Assembly (NCBI GenBank): GCA_963575745.1
Contig: CAUYUJ010022059.1
Coordinates: 1,413,037 to 1,477,036 of the forward strand
DNA: 64,000 nt
Direction: 5' to 3'
Origin: Prorocentrum cordatum
Taxonomy: Eukaryota; Sar; Dinophyceae; Prorocentrales; Prorocentraceae
Shown here: piece after piece, positions 51,531 through 63,397 of the stretch
Numbering within the stretch: the stretch's first letter is position 1
Layout: each line of letters begins with the position of its first letter
Notes under the pieces: model-generated
What the model was told of the DNA's origin: nothing
What the model saw: only the letters and a program-made list of their open reading frames with translations
Database searches by the model: none
Position numbers and translations under genes: made by a program

Positions 51531-51799
51531 TCCCCAATGTGGTCGGCGGTGTGGCGTACGTCTGAGAATCTACGTCGACGCGTATATGGCGATGGTCAGC
51601 TTGCTTGGACTGCAACAGCGTGTGTCTAGGGGGCACTGTGAAAGGCGAAGTTGGATGGGCTTTGAAGCGAGCGGCGGCGGGGCTCAGCAGGCCGATCTGG
51701 GGTCTCGTCGGCGTTGGAGCCGCCATCTCGGCCCTCGAAGAACTTGGACCGCCGCGCTCTTGTATTACCGACGATCAAGTCCGAGCTCGCCTCTTCGCA

Positions 51800-52230
51800 G
51801 TCACGGCTGGCGTTGTGCCTCTGCGTGGCGGTGGGCCAGTGCCTGGCGCTGGGCCTCGGCCTGGGGCTGGGCCTCTGCCTGGCACTGGACCACCCCCCTC
51901 AACCCCTGGCGCTTAACCTCTGCGCGTGGCAATGCGGTCCTCTGGGACTGGCCTGGCGCCTGCACTCGGCCTCCTCCTGGCGCTCGGCCTGCACCTGACG
52001 GTGGGCCTGGCGCTGGTTCTCGGCCTCCGTCCAACGCTGAGCCCCCGTCTGAGGCCGCGCTTCCGCCTGGGGCTGCGCCTCCGCCTGGCGTTGGGCTCCC
52101 GCCTGGGGCTGGCGTTCGGCCTCCGCCTGGTGGGGCCATGCCTCCTCCTGGCGCTGGCACTGGGCCCACAGCTGGCTCTGAGCATCCGTCTGGGGCCTGG
52201 TCGACGTCCGGTGTAGCTCCAATGTCCCTC
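51800..52230. repeat. Degenerate 12-15-bp repeat (CTGGCGCTGGGCC)
   Basis: Repeats of GCCTGGCGCTGGGCCT type. On the minus strand they read as Gln/Ala/Glu or Pro/Gly repeats in different frames. Confidence 0.7.
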
Positions 52231-52239
52231 GTTTCGGCT

Positions 52240-52720
52240 GGAGCTATCTGTGAGGCCCGAGCGCTGTTCGCGGGAGTGGCTCCTTCTGATCGTAGCTGCA
52301 CCTCTCGCTGCGGCAGTAGATCTCTTTCAAGCAGTAGCCCAGGCCGGAACTTTGCAGCAGGCCGAAGCTCTCCTTCAGACTGTAGCTCTCCATCAGGCGG
52401 CAGTTCTCCTCTCGCCTAGCTCTGGCACTCGTAATGGCTGAAGCTCTCCTCCAGGCTGTACAGCTCTCCTTCGGGCTATAGCTCGTGGCTGTAGCTCTCG
52501 TCGTGGATGTAAGAGATAGCCAGCGTTGTGGCTGGGGGTCCCCGGCAAATTGCCAGTCTCGATCAGGCTGTACAGCAGGAGTTCGTCGTGGCTGGGGCCA
52601 TCCAACAGGCTGTAGCTCCTCTCGCTGCTGTCGATTGCCATATGGGTGTATCTCTCGTGGCCGTGTCTGTAGCTCTGGTAGTTGTGGTTGTAGCTCTGAC
52701 TCGAATTTCTTGCACGGGTG
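52240..52720. repeat. Degenerate TGTAGCTCTCCT repeat
   Basis: TGTAGCTCTC, GCTGTAGCTC and CAGGCTGTA motifs recur at irregular spacing. A minus-strand frame (SQSYNHNYQSYRHGHERYTH) looks protein-like but is probably part of the repeat. Confidence 0.55.
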
Positions 52721-52915
52721 ATATGTTTCGTGCTGGCACTCCGCCGTGCCCTAACAGCAAGCCTCGTTATGGTAGCCGGCCAACTTCTCGTCCTAACGTT
52801 GCTGCAGCGTTTCATGGCTCCCCCCTGGGTTGGCATAACCGTTGCCGTGACCCTCATTGTATATGCACGTATCCGTTAAGCCCGTGATCAGCGCGGCTTG
52901 AGCTGTAGCTCCGTT

Positions 52916-53515
52916 TTAGCAATCGTCCCACCCGTACCCGTGCTCGTAGGTCTGGACGTGGACCTCGATGGCGACGTGCTTCACCAGCTTGCCGCGCATG
53001 GTCTCGCTTGCGGATGGGACGCACCCAGCGGGTTCGAGGGCAGGCGCCTGGGCGTTCAAGGGGAAGGCATGGCGCTGAGCACCCGCGCTCGGGCTGCTTG
53101 CCGGCACCTCCCCCTCCTCCCCGCCCTTTCGGTCCTCGGGCGCTTCCCCCGTCGGCCTCCGCGCGGGAACCACGCGAGCCCACCTCTTGCGGGCCCCTGC
53201 GCTGCGATTGCGCACCGCCGCCGCCGCCGCCCGCGGCATGACGCGGCGAGAAACGGCCCGACTTCGAGGTGTCCTTCGCCGCGGCCGTCGTCGCTCCGCA
53301 AGGCCGCAACTCGCGCCGCAAGGCCGTGCCGTGGATCGCCTGCCGCGTGCAAAGATCGAACTGCATCCGCCTCCTGAGAGAGCCGCCCAAAGAGGAACTC
53401 GCCTGTCAACATCATCGCCGTCAGACATTCCAATTCGGCAACCGCTAAGCGCATATCGGCAAATACTAAGTATGTCTCCCAAAGGTACCGTGTAAAACTG
53501 CTCTCGTAGCATCAA
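52916..53515 (-). other. Coding-like minus-strand region, unassigned
   Basis: Minus-strand frames give protein-like segments: MLREQFYTVPLGDILSICRY near 53515, LTGEFLFGRLSQEADAVRSL near 53405 and MRGKLVKHVAIEVHVQTYEH near 52995. The last ends in a stop at 52916. The segments are in different frames, so introns or frameshifts would be needed. Confidence 0.3.
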
Positions 53516-53599
53516 GGGTCAGCCAAACACACACGGCAATCCCACTGAATTCAAGAAGCGTGTGTCGCCTCCAGTCGGCTCTGGAGCCAACAGTTCTAC

Positions 53600-54640
53600 T
53601 GACTCGGCGCTCCTCCTCCTCCTCCTCCGTCTCTTCCTCTCCGTTCTCGCACTACTCCCCTACCCATCGCCCTTGCCCTCATTTGATCCATCCTCAAAAT
53701 CCTGCGCATCGTGATGCTGTTCCCCTACCGGCCCCCTCCTGCACTCTCCTCCTCCACATCCTCCTCCTCCACTCACTTTCTTCCGCATCCTCCTCCTCCT
53801 CCTCGAATTTCCCTCCCCCATTCCTCCTCATTCCGCCTCCATGGCACACCCAGCTGAATCATCCCACACTCTCTATCGCATGTCTCACATACAGACTCCT
53901 CAACGTTCGAGTCGTTCCATAACAAGGGAGTTCCTGTAAGCTCCTGGATATCGCAGCTTATCATCCCATCTTCCTTCTCAAGCTGGGCCACTGCCCTCCT
54001 CCTCCTCCTTGTCAGATCACGTTTCCTTCGCTCATGCCGTCCCCCTTCTCCTGAATTACCTCCGGATCCTCCTCATCACATTCCTCCTTCCTCTTCCTCT
54101 CCATCCCACCCGCTCTCGCTCCAACCTGCATCCCTCATCCTCCGTCCTCTGTCCTCCTTCCTCCCTCTCCAACTCCCCGCTCTTCCACCTTCCCCCTTCT
54201 CCCTTATCCCTTCCTCCTTCCTCATCGTTCTTCCTCGTTTTCCCTCGATCGTCATCACTCGCTCCCTCCTTAATTCCACCATTATTCCTGCTTTATCCGT
54301 CATCGTCCTCCTTATTCATCCGTCATTCTTCGTCACTCCTCCGTTCTTCTCCTCACTCATCGAACTATCCCTCATCCTTCCGCGTTCCTCTCTTCTGCCA
54401 ATCCTCTCTTCGCTGTGGTCTCTCTCTCTCCTCGCTGCCGCCATGTCTCCCTTGCCTCCTGACCTTGCCAGTTCCCGTGCCCCTCCGATTCCCACGCATC
54501 CACCTCCTCGCCTTCCTCCTGTCATCATTGTTGCCCTCCCTCCTCCGCCGCCCCCTCCACGGCCCCCATTCCCTGTCCCTCCTCCTCTACCCCCCCAACG
54601 AGTAAACTCCTCCACGTCCCCTGGCCCCGTCATGGTTCTC
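53600..54640. repeat. Pyrimidine-rich region (CCTCCT/CTTCCT)
   Basis: About 1 kb of C/T-rich plus strand with scattered unique segments. Ser/Pro/Leu frames are artefacts. Confidence 0.75.
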
Positions 54641-54904
54641 CAGCTTCGAACCCCTTCGCAAAAGGCCTTGGTTGTTAATGTGCTGGTTGTGAGACAAGTC
54701 CACTGTGAGTTCCTGCCGGTCGGTGCAAGGAAGACACGACACAAATGACACAGTTGCGGGAAGCCACAAAAGCCGAGTTCGCCTTCAGGGGCATCGACAG
54801 ACTGTCACAATCAATTGACCAACTGTTCTGGGGTCTGGGAAGCGGGCCTGGCCGATCCTGAGTTTCGAACCAAGAAAGAGGCAGAGGGCTGGGGGGCAGC
54901 GACA

Positions 54905-55100
54905 CGATGACCCAGACCCCCGACGCCCTGATTTGTTAAGTAATTACGTGGCCCTCGGAGCTATAGATCCCTTCCACGGGGCAGATGTTTCGTCCTGGAT
55001 CGGCTCTGCAGACGGGCCCCCGGCCTGGAAGCGGCGCCTGATGGCCGACGATTGCGAAGGGCCTCCGCCCTTAACTTTTCAAGACGCTCGAGGCCAGTGA
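54905..55100 (+). other. Candidate coding exon without start
   Basis: A frame with no ATG near its beginning reads DLLSNYVALGAIDPFHGADV, SSWIGSADGPPAWKRRLMAD and PPLTFQDARGQ, then TGA (55098-55100). Composition is protein-like. No family recognised. Confidence 0.3.
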
Positions 55101-55860
55101 ACGAGGAGGGCACTGGCCGCGGCCGTGCCCCTCAGGGATGTAGCCCCACACGGACCTGCGCCAGGATCAAGTTCTGAGAACTCCCTCTGATGCTGCGAGG
55201 CTTCCGAGCCGCACCGAGAGAGGCTGGCACGAGCTCCGAGGGGTTCGGCAGAAGGCAAAATTTCTGGCGGCGCCTGAGGCCCCTGTTCGCTCCCCCCCCG
55301 TCAAACTTGATCCTCCTTGCCCCATAACCTTCCTCCCCTTCTATTTTTTTCCGTCATCCACATTCCGTGCCTTCCTCTCCCCATCCTCATTCTCCAGCCC
55401 CCCGTTCCCTCCCACGTTCGATCCCCCCTTTCGTGTTCTCTCCATCCTCCTCATCGTTTGCTCGCTAAGCCCTTTGTCGAAGAAGTGCCAAAGGACCCCG
55501 CAAGGGTGGGCAAGCCCGCAACGAAGGCAACGCGGCCACCCCCCTATCAGAGCAATCAGTCGGGCCCCCAAGACTGGGACCCTCTTGCGTACCCATGCTC
55601 CCCGTGCTCCTTCGGAGTGCCCTTTCACGGCCCCAGTATTGGCCAAGACGGACGCTCCCAGGACTGCCACGACGACCTCTCCGAGACTCCCTTAGAAGCT
55701 CCAGGATGGCCCCGGCAGCATGCCCTGGGAGGTGCACAAAGATGCGCCAGTCCCCCCCCCTCCCCCAGAGGCCCACCCCCATCAAGCCGAAAGACGCCCG
55801 ACGGTCACCGCGCGTGCGACTCCACATACGGAAGGGTGGCGCCGACAAGACGTGGAGTTC
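55101..55860. other. No convincing gene; mixed DNA
   Basis: Overlapping plus frames run from 55320 to 56150 through pyrimidine-rich and GT-rich DNA; none has a recognisable domain. Confidence 0.35.
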
Positions 55861-55869
55861 ACCTATCTT

Positions 55870-56390
55870 CATATATGTGTGTGAGTGTGTGTACGTGTGT
55901 GTGCGTGCGTGCGTGCGTGCCTCCGTATGTGAATGTCTGTGTATGTGTGTATCTGTGCGTGCGTGCTTGCGTACGTGCGTGGGTGTGTGTGTGTGTATGT
56001 GTGCGTCTGTGTGTGTGTGTGATACTCGGTCGTGGTTTCCCTCTCGCCTGTCCTCTGCGTCTCTGGTCGTCCGCTCTCGACGTCCCTGTCGCCGCCTCTC
56101 ATGGTCCGTCTCTCCTCTTCGCCTGCTCGGCTATGGATGTGCACCAACTGTGATCGCCGTGGTGCTGCGCACACGGCTGCCGAGGGGAAACATGCGTGTA
56201 TGTGTGCGGTTCCGTGTGTGTGAAGCCAGCCTTGCGCACGCTCTCACTGCGGCGTCGGAGAAAGTGTGTGTGTGTGTGTGTGAGGGTGTGTGTGTGTGTG
56301 TGTATATCGCCTCGGGGCCCCTCTGTGCAGGAGAAGAATGTATGCGTACGTGTGTGTGTGTGTGTCTGTGTGTGTGCGTGCGCCCTCTGA
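55870..56390. repeat. (GT)n/(GTGC)n microsatellites
   Basis: GT-rich runs at 55875-56025, 56190-56222, 56262-56306 and 56348-56388. Further GT runs occur at 59448-59492 and 59912-59955. Confidence 0.9.
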
Positions 56391-57043
56391 TGCGGCACTG
56401 ACTTTGCTGAGCGTTTGCTCAGCCATCTCAAGATTTCGACACACGCTCGCCGACTGGGCAAGTCCGCACCCTCCCTGCCACCCACGCCTGGATTCGCTGA
56501 TGCTTTTCTCCGAACTGCCCACTGTATGGCGTGTCACCTTCCCGCCATCCACGTACGTATGGCTGATGTCGGTAGGTTCTGCATCCTAAGTGATGCCTGA
56601 GAGCCCGGCCGCCGCGCTCATTGTGGTTCAACTTACTCCGTTTCGTCGCTGCGCGCGAGGTCGCTACCGCCAAAAGTGTGTGGTGTGCCTGCCCCTGTCC
56701 TGTTCCGGTCCTCTTCCTGAATTGCCTGGTTTATCTGCCCTGGTCTCGCATGTGTGCGCTTGCCGGGAGTTTCAGTCCTGCCACCTTCCATAATGAAGCG
56801 AACACTAATTGTTGGCAGCTTCGCCACTGAACCGCAGGATAGACCTCACTAGCGCGTCGGCAGAAAGTCGTGTGAGTGTGTACTGGCTTCGCCTGTTTCC
56901 TGGCTCTACATTGGATGTTTTTCCATGTGCGCTCGCGCGTGCAGCCACGCACCTGCAACGCCTGGTGGATTTCACGATCGCTTATGGCCCGTGCTGCCCG
57001 TACTATCACTCGCTGTGGTGACGTCACTCGGCCGGCGGAATAA
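56391..57043. other. Unique DNA, no gene seen
   Basis: Parts (GCTGCGCGCGAGGTCGC... and CCACCCACGCCTGGA...) recur loosely at 59650-59900 and 60680-60740, suggesting an old dispersed repeat. Confidence 0.35.
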
Positions 57044-57072
57044 CACAACAAATAAAACGTGTGCGCGCGTTT
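57044..57072. repeat. 29-bp direct repeat, left of element 1
   Basis: CACAACAAATAAAACGTGTG plus GCGCGTTT recurs at 59047-59075 with one mismatch, on the other side of element 1. It is separated from the element by 7 and 11 bases, so it is not the immediate target duplication. Confidence 0.85.
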
Positions 57073-57079
57073 AATTGTA

Positions 57080-59035
57080 ATCCGCCGACCCCTTGTGGGT
57101 CTCTAGGCGTGTGAGATAGCTCCCCCCCCCACGTTCCCCCCCAGGAACCCCAAGCCGGAGATTTGACCCCCCCCCGACTCGCCGACGACGGGCGTCTCAC
57201 AGGGGCTTTTTTGGGCCCAAAATGGGCTCAAGATGAGCCAAGAAGGCCTCAAGACGCTTCCAAGACGGCTCACGAGGGCCCCGACACGTCAAACGAGCGC
57301 TCCAAGACGCCCGAGATGGCCCCAAGACGAGCCAAGAGGCCTCCTAGACGGCCCAAGAAGTCCCCACGAGGCCCCAAGAGGCCCCCAAGATGCGTCCCAA
57401 GAGGGTCCCTAGACGCAAAAATTTGCCCATTCCCTTCATAAAGCGCACATGGTTCACAAATTCGCCTTCTGAGCTTTCCGATGCTCCCAGACGGCCCGAG
57501 AGGCCCCCAAGACCGCCCCAAGACGGCCCAAAAAACCTCCAAGAGGGCCCCAAGATATCCCAAGAGGGCACCAAGACAGCCCAACAGGCGTCCAAGACGG
57601 CCCAAGAGGGCACCGAAGACGGCCCCAAGAGCGCTCCAGGAGCGCTCCAAGTGGCCTCCAAGAGAGCTCAATATGGTCCCAGACGGCCCAAGAGTGATCA
57701 AAGACACCGAAGATGGCCTCCAGACGGCCCAATATGCCCCCAAGAGGCCCCAAGAAGCATCCAAGATGCGCCCCAACAGGGCCTCTAGACGCAAAAAGTT
57801 CGCCCGTTCCCTCCGTAAAACGTGCGTTTGTCACAATTTCGCCATTGGGCTGTCCGACGCTCCCAGACGGCCCAAAGAGGCCCCCAAGACCGCCCCAATA
57901 CGGCCCAAAAAGCTCCAAGAGGGCCCCAAGACAGCCCAAGAGGGCGCCAAAACGGCTCAAGAGGCGCCGAGGACGGCCCAAGAGAGCCCCGAAGACGGAC
58001 CCAAGAGCGCTCCAGGAACGCTCCAAGTGGCTTCAAAGAGACATGGTCCCACACGGTCCAAGAGCGACCGAAGACACCCGAGATGGCCTCCAGCTGGCCC
58101 AAGACGCCCCCCAAAGGGCCTCGGAGATGCGCCCCAAGAGGGTCCCCAGACGCAAAAAAAATGCGCAGTTCAGTCGTAAGACATATGTGTTTTACAAATT
58201 CGCCTCGTGGGCTTTCCGATGCACCAAGACGGCCCAAGAGGCCCCGAAAACCGCCCCAAGACGGCCCAAGAGGCCCCAAGACGGCCCCACGACGGCCCAA
58301 TATGGCCCCAAGACGGCCCACGAGGTCCCCAAAACGGCCCCAGAAGGCTCCAAGACGACACCAAGAGGGGCCCCAGAGGGCAACCAACAATTCAAAAATC
58401 TAGCTTTCCGCCCCCGCGAGCCCCAGAGGGCCCCAATAGTGCCCCAAGAGGCCGCCAGAGGCCCCCAAGAGGCCGCCAAGACGCCCCAAGGAGCCCCCAG
58501 GAGGCCCCCAGGAGGCCCCCCAAAGACCCCCAGACGCTTCGGTATTGCGAGCCGTCAAGCCAACTGCAATGCACTCCGCGCGTACAGCCTGACTCTTCCT
58601 CGCGACGTGCTCACTATCTTGCTCGGCGCTAATGTGTTGCTGCCGCGCGAACTGTTTCGTGCGCGCTGCGAACGTCAACAGCCTCTTCACCCGTTTCGAC
58701 TCATCTGCCACATATTTCGCGATGATGCCTCGCTGATCACACCTTCCGCACGCTACTCTTGCTCCTTTCGTCTTCCGGTGGTCCTCCAGTTGGTTGCGGG
58801 TCGAAAGGCCGACCTCCCAGAATGACACCCCGCACCCGGGTGCACAGCACGCAAGGCGCTCGCAAGGCGTTCGTCAAACACGCCCCAGACCACCGGCATC
58901 ACGCAAACATTTGGACCCCGTACGTATCTGCCACCACCCGCGCGCGACAGAGCACCCTCACACAAGACGCCGATGGCCAGAAACTCCTGGCCTCGCAACA
59001 CTCACAGCAAGGGTCGGCGGATGTGGCGTAAGCCT
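57080..59035. mobile_element. Satellite-carrying element 1 with 3-bp target duplication (1,956 bp)
   Basis: The left end reads ATCCGCCGACCCCTTGTGGG and the right end GGGTCGGCGGATGTGGCGTA then AGCCT. The ends hold an inverted CCGCCGACCC/GGGTCGGCGG; on the right it is 13 bases inside the terminus. GTA flanks both sides (57077-57079 and 59036-59038). Element 2 has the same termini. The interior is satellite (57190-58520) followed by about 500 bases of unique DNA. No transposase is encoded, so it would be non-autonomous. Confidence 0.65.
57190..58520. repeat. ~360-380-bp higher-order satellite units in element 1
   Basis: GGCCCAAGACGGCCCAAGAG-type satellite alternates with a conserved 90-bp segment: AGATGCGYCCCAA(G/C)AGGG, then AGACGCAAAAA, then ACAAATTCGCC, at about 57388, 57768 and 58125 (spacing 380 and 357). 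The same segment is at 50955 and 61938. All frames are open over long distances because the satellite lacks stops. Confidence 0.85.
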
Positions 59036-59046
59036 GTATAATATAG

Positions 59047-59075
59047 CACAACAAATAAAACGTGTGCGTGCGTTT
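59047..59075. repeat. 29-bp direct repeat, right of element 1
   Basis: See 57044-57072. Confidence 0.85.
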
Positions 59076-61030
59076 GCTTGTGTGCATGTGAGCGTATGTC
59101 CGTTTACAAGAACATGCGGTCCTCGGTTGTTGACTGCCTCCTTTTCAGCCTGAATGAGCCAGGTCTTCGGCTACACTCGGCCCGACTCTCCCCATGGCCA
59201 GCAAGTTCGGCGTCGCCCTCCACACAAGGTGGTCAATCTCATTTGAACACAATCCGCCTTTGCACTGCTTTACACGCCGCCAGCTGCATCCCACTGGCGC
59301 ACCGGAGAGAAAAATGCGTGCTCTAGCATCCGGGATCTCACAGACTTGGCTCGAGCGCGGCTGGCACACGCTCGATTGGAATTCTGACTAGGGCATCCCG
59401 TCCGTTGCGAACCAACCTATGCGTCCTCGCTGCGGTGGAGGAACACATGTGTGGAAGTGTGTGGAAGTGTGCGTGTGTGTGTGTGTGTGTCCACGTGCTG
59501 CACCTGCCCGTCACCTCTCGCGGTATGCTGTGTTTACCCGTCGCGCGTACCTTCGCCTTCCGTTTGACGTATCTCCTTTCGCCTCCATCCGCGCCACGTC
59601 TCCGTGATGCAGGATCTTGGCGCCAACTGGGGGGTGGCAGCACAGAAGGCGTGCACACCAGCGATGGACGGCGCGCCACCTCCTCGCCATCCAGGCCCGA
59701 GTGGCTATGCTCCCCCCGCGCTCTCGCGCTACGTCCCCATTGAAATCCAACGCTGGGTCTGCGTGCCCTCACCTCGCCACCCACGCCCGGACGTTTGCTG
59801 CCGACAGCGCGCACGGAACCTGCGGCGATCCCCTGAAGGCCCAGCCGCGCGCGCACCGGATCCGAACTTTCTCCGCCACGACGCTCTGCGCGAGGCCGCG
59901 ACCGCCACAACGTGTGTGTGTGTGTGTGTGATTGTGTGTGTGTGTGTGCGCGCGTGCGGCTGCCCCCAAAAAATGCGCGTGCGCAACGGTCTTGGTCCCT
60001 TCCGCCGCTGCGGAGGGTTTGGAGACCTGTCCCCCCGAGGTCCCCCGTCCGCTGGTTTCCTGTCGCGCGGCCGGGTGTGCTGCGCGCATCCTGCTTGGGG
60101 CTCGCGGTGCGGCCCACCCCCCTCTGGACCTCGTGCTCGTACTGCGGCGCTGTGCACCACGCTGGCCGAAACCCCGTGCTCTCTCTCCTGCGCCTGCCCT
60201 CCCGCCCGGCGATCTCTGCCGCATCCGCTACCGCTGCTCCCCGCTGCCTGTCCGGCCAATCCCAGCGTGGCGTCCCTGTCCCTGCCTGCTGTCGTTCACT
60301 CCTTGTCGGCCCTGCTGGCCGCCGCCCGCCCCTTCGCCCGAACCCACGCGCTCGCGTCTGCCTGACTCCCTCCACCGCCCCCCGGGAACGCGGTCCTCTC
60401 TGTAGGCCCGTCGGACTCGCTGCGCCGTGCTCGTCGACCGCTCGTGGTCCGTCACTGACCCTGTAGGTGCGCCCTCGTGCGATACCTCGGCGTGCCCTTT
60501 CGAGGTCGTTCCCCTGGTGGTATAACTTCCTCGCTCGTCCTCATCCCTCGGCTGCTCCCACCCTGAGAAACGTCCGCACAGCGTGTTTCCCTATGGGTGA
60601 GCCCTGCGCATTTCGCATGGCTGCGTGGGACCTGACCGCTTCTGCGGCCTGGGCGGCATTCGGGGCCGCTTCCCCGACTCCCATCCGACGCGTCGCTGCG
60701 CGCGCGGCCGAACCGCAACGCAACAAAAAATGTGCGGTTGCGTGCGCGCACACATCTGGAATAGCACGGCGTTTGCTCCAGCGCGGTCGACACGCGTGGG
60801 ATTGTATTTGGCTGACGCGCCCTGTCGTCCGAAGACCGGTCGGTACTTCGTCGCCGCAGGGACAACGCACATGCATGTGCCAGATGCACGTGAGGAGCAC
60901 GGCGCATTCGCCCTTGCGTGATGAGAAACCATCGCGCTTGCTGCGCGCTCATTCCCGCATCCGTGTTTGCACTGAAGGGGTCCTAACGGAGATTGAAAGA
61001 CTAAACAACAAAACCCAGCCCGTTCCGGTG
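59076..61030. other. GC-rich DNA with GT tracts, no gene assigned
   Basis: Overlapping open frames on both strands between 59340 and 61190 reflect composition; loosely repeated segments (CGTCGCTGCGCGCG, CGCAACAAAAAATGTG) suggest old repeats. No recognisable domain. Confidence 0.35.
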
Positions 61031-61150
61031 GGCGGTTGGGTTCCCGGGTTCCCGGATCCGGGTTCTCCAGTTCACGGTTGCTGAGTCCGGGCCGACTTCG
61101 GTGGGCGGCGGGGTCCCCGCGGTTCCAGCTCCCTGGTTCCAGGGTTCTCT
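61030..61150. repeat. Degenerate GGTTCC repeat
   Basis: GGGTTCCCGGGTTCCCGGAT and GGTTCCAGGGTTCTCTGGTT motifs. Confidence 0.65.
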
Positions 61151-61154
61151 GGTT

Positions 61155-61642
61155 CCTGATCGATATCACTGTCGATTTCACTATCGATCTCACCGTCCAT
61201 CACACTCAATCGATCTCACCATCGATATCACTACCGATCTCCTTATCGATGTCACTATCCTTCCCACTGTGGATATAACTGTCGACCACATTATTTCACG
61301 ATCTCACCGTCGATCCCACGATCGATCTCACGAACGGTGTCACGATCGCTCTCACATGTAATCGGCCGCAATCGATATCACTATAAGTGTCACTCAATCG
61401 ATCTCACCACCGATATCAGTATTGATATCCCTATCGGTACCACTGTCGATTGCATTATCGATCTTACTATCGATCTCGCGCAAACGATCTCCGTATCGAT
61501 CTCACTATTAAACACAAAATCGATTTCCCGGTCGATTTCACGATCGCTCACACTCAATCGATCTCACTACTGACACCACAATCGATTTCAATATCGAACG
61601 CACGACCGATTACACTTCTGATATCACTCGATGAATCTCATA
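61155..61642. repeat. 12-bp degenerate tandem array (ATCGATCTCACT)
   Basis: About 40 units of ATCGATNTCACN. The array is interrupted by element 2 and resumes at 62969-63005 (GAATCGATCTCACCACCGAT). Confidence 0.88.
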
Positions 61643-62968
61643 ATCCGCCGACCCCTTGTGGGTCTCCAGGCGTGTGAGATTGTTCCCCCCCCATAATCCC
61701 CCCCCCCAGGGCCCCCAAACCGGGATTTCGACGCCCCCCCAGCCCCGGGTGGCCCTGGACCGAACGCGCCACAGGGCTCCAAAACTTTGCAAAAAAGGCA
61801 CCACAACTCGCCAAAAAAAATACCAAAACGCCACCCGGACGGCCCCCGATACCACGATTCGCCGACATAGCGCCCCCAGACGCCCACGATAGCCCCCAGG
61901 CGGTCTCTGAAGCTACCGAGACGCCCCAAAAAGGCCCCTAAGATGCGCCCCGAGAGGGTCTCAAGAAACAAAAATCTACACAGTTCCTTCGAAAACCACG
62001 CATTATTCCGCACGCTCGCCTACTCGGCAATCACAGCGTCCACGACAAGCACAGACACCTTCAACATCGTTGCCAGACGACCCCAGGGGGCCCAAAGCAG
62101 GGTCGCTGAGGGTCCAACGACAGCCCACGAAACCCCCAAGACAGCCCAAGAGGGCCCCCAGACGGCCCCAACACGGAGTCCGCAGGGCACCTTTTTCGAG
62201 CCTTCGGCTCCAAGACGCTCCCAAACCTGCTCCAAGAACACCCCAAAAGGGCCTTCGGGACCCCCCAGAAAACCTCCGAGGCCTCCAAGAAGCCACGAGG
62301 AAATCCCCAAGAGGCCCCAAAATTAACTGCAAGACGACCCCGTCAGGACCCGCACGAGATCTGCTTCGCCATCCGCGTGGTCGCCTACTTGTATCCCGCG
62401 CAAGATGGCGGGATGCGCCGCGTCCCATTCGACAACGGCTCGTCCAGATTTTCGGCCGCCGCATGCCGTCTATGGGCGCGGGTGTTGATAGGCATTTCCC
62501 CGAATCGTCACTCCTCTTTCTCCTCCTCCTCTTCCGAGGACCCTCCTCTGCCTCTCCCCCATCCTCCCCCTCTTCCTCCTCCACTTTCTCCTGTTTGGTA
62601 CCATGTCACCATATCCGCATCTCACCATCAACATCACCACCAGCATCATCACCGCCACCACCCGCACCATGATCACCGCCATCACCATACCACCACCACG
62701 GATCACCATCACCACCGCCACGGATCACTGCCTTGTCGCGTGTCTGGACACAGGTGATGCAACCCGCATCCGCCATCCCCATTCGGGGCCTCCAGACGTG
62801 TAAGATTCGCCCCGTGGGCGGCCCCGCATGCCCCGGACTCGTTCGGGGATGGCCCCGAAGAGCCTCGAGCCCGCCTACCCAAAGAAACAAGACAACACAA
62901 GTACGCCCCAGGATAGCAACACGACATCCCCAAGCCGATCAAGGGGTCGGCGGATGTGGCGTAAGCCT
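61643..62968. mobile_element. Satellite-carrying element 2 with 3-bp target duplication (1,326 bp)
   Basis: The left end is identical to element 1 for about 28 bases (ATCCGCCGACCCCTTGTGGG TCTC) with one difference, and the right end is identical over at least 24 bases. ATA flanks both sides (61640-61642 and 62969-62971). The host 12-bp array continues on both sides, which shows insertion. The interior has satellite (61850-62330) with one copy of the 90-bp segment, unique DNA, a CACCAT microsatellite, and a second internal copy of the left-end motif at about 62787-62815. Confidence 0.7.
62600..62745. repeat. (CAC/CAT)n microsatellite in element 2
   Basis: ATCACCACCA and CATCACC repeats. Confidence 0.85.
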
Positions 62969-63029
62969 ATAGAATCGATCTCACCACCGATCTCACTATC
63001 GCTAGCATCGCATATCATTGTATGTTGCA

Positions 63030-63115
63030 TAGCTCGGGACACCTCCACGCCACGGGACATCGCGGGACACCGCGGGGCACTACGGGAAACCATCGGGACA
63101 CCACAAGGCTACGGC
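63030..63115. repeat. Short 10-bp-type repeat (CGGGACAYCG)
   Basis: About eight loose units of GGGACACCGCG type, related to the 10-bp arrays elsewhere. Confidence 0.6.
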
Positions 63116-63171
63116 TGGCTACTAACCTGGGGGACAGCAACGTTTGGTTCGGCTTCGCACTGACAGACATA

Positions 63172-63345
63172 CAGAGAGAGAGTGCATGCATGCATGCATA
63201 TATGTATACACGCATATCGGGAGTGATGTGTATATATACACACATATACACACATATATATACATACATAAACATACATATTTACATATATGTACACACA
63301 CATTTACATATACACATATATATATATATACATAAATTCGGGAGA
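63172..63345. repeat. (ATAC)n/(AT)n microsatellite
   Basis: ACATATA, GCATGCAT and TATATATA runs. Confidence 0.9.
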
Positions 63346-63348
63346 CAA

Positions 63349-63397
<49 letters not shown>

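Noticed and set aside
51046-52419. 457-codon plus-strand ORF
   Set aside because: It runs through satellite and a CTGGCGCTGGGCC repeat; composition changes abruptly with the underlying repeat.
57225-57245. SL-like ATGGGCTCAAG in element 1
   Set aside because: GGCTCAAG arises frequently from the satellite GGCCCAAG unit, and there is no ORF behind it.
57163-58825. Several long Pro/Lys/Arg ORFs on the plus strand and Leu/Gly/Trp ORFs on the minus strand
   Set aside because: They are translations of the GGCCCAAGACGGCCC satellite, which lacks stop codons.
57044-59075. 29-bp direct repeats as the target duplication of element 1
   Set aside because: They do not abut the shared element ends; 7 and 11 bases intervene, while GTA fits directly. 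They are more likely an older tandem repeat.
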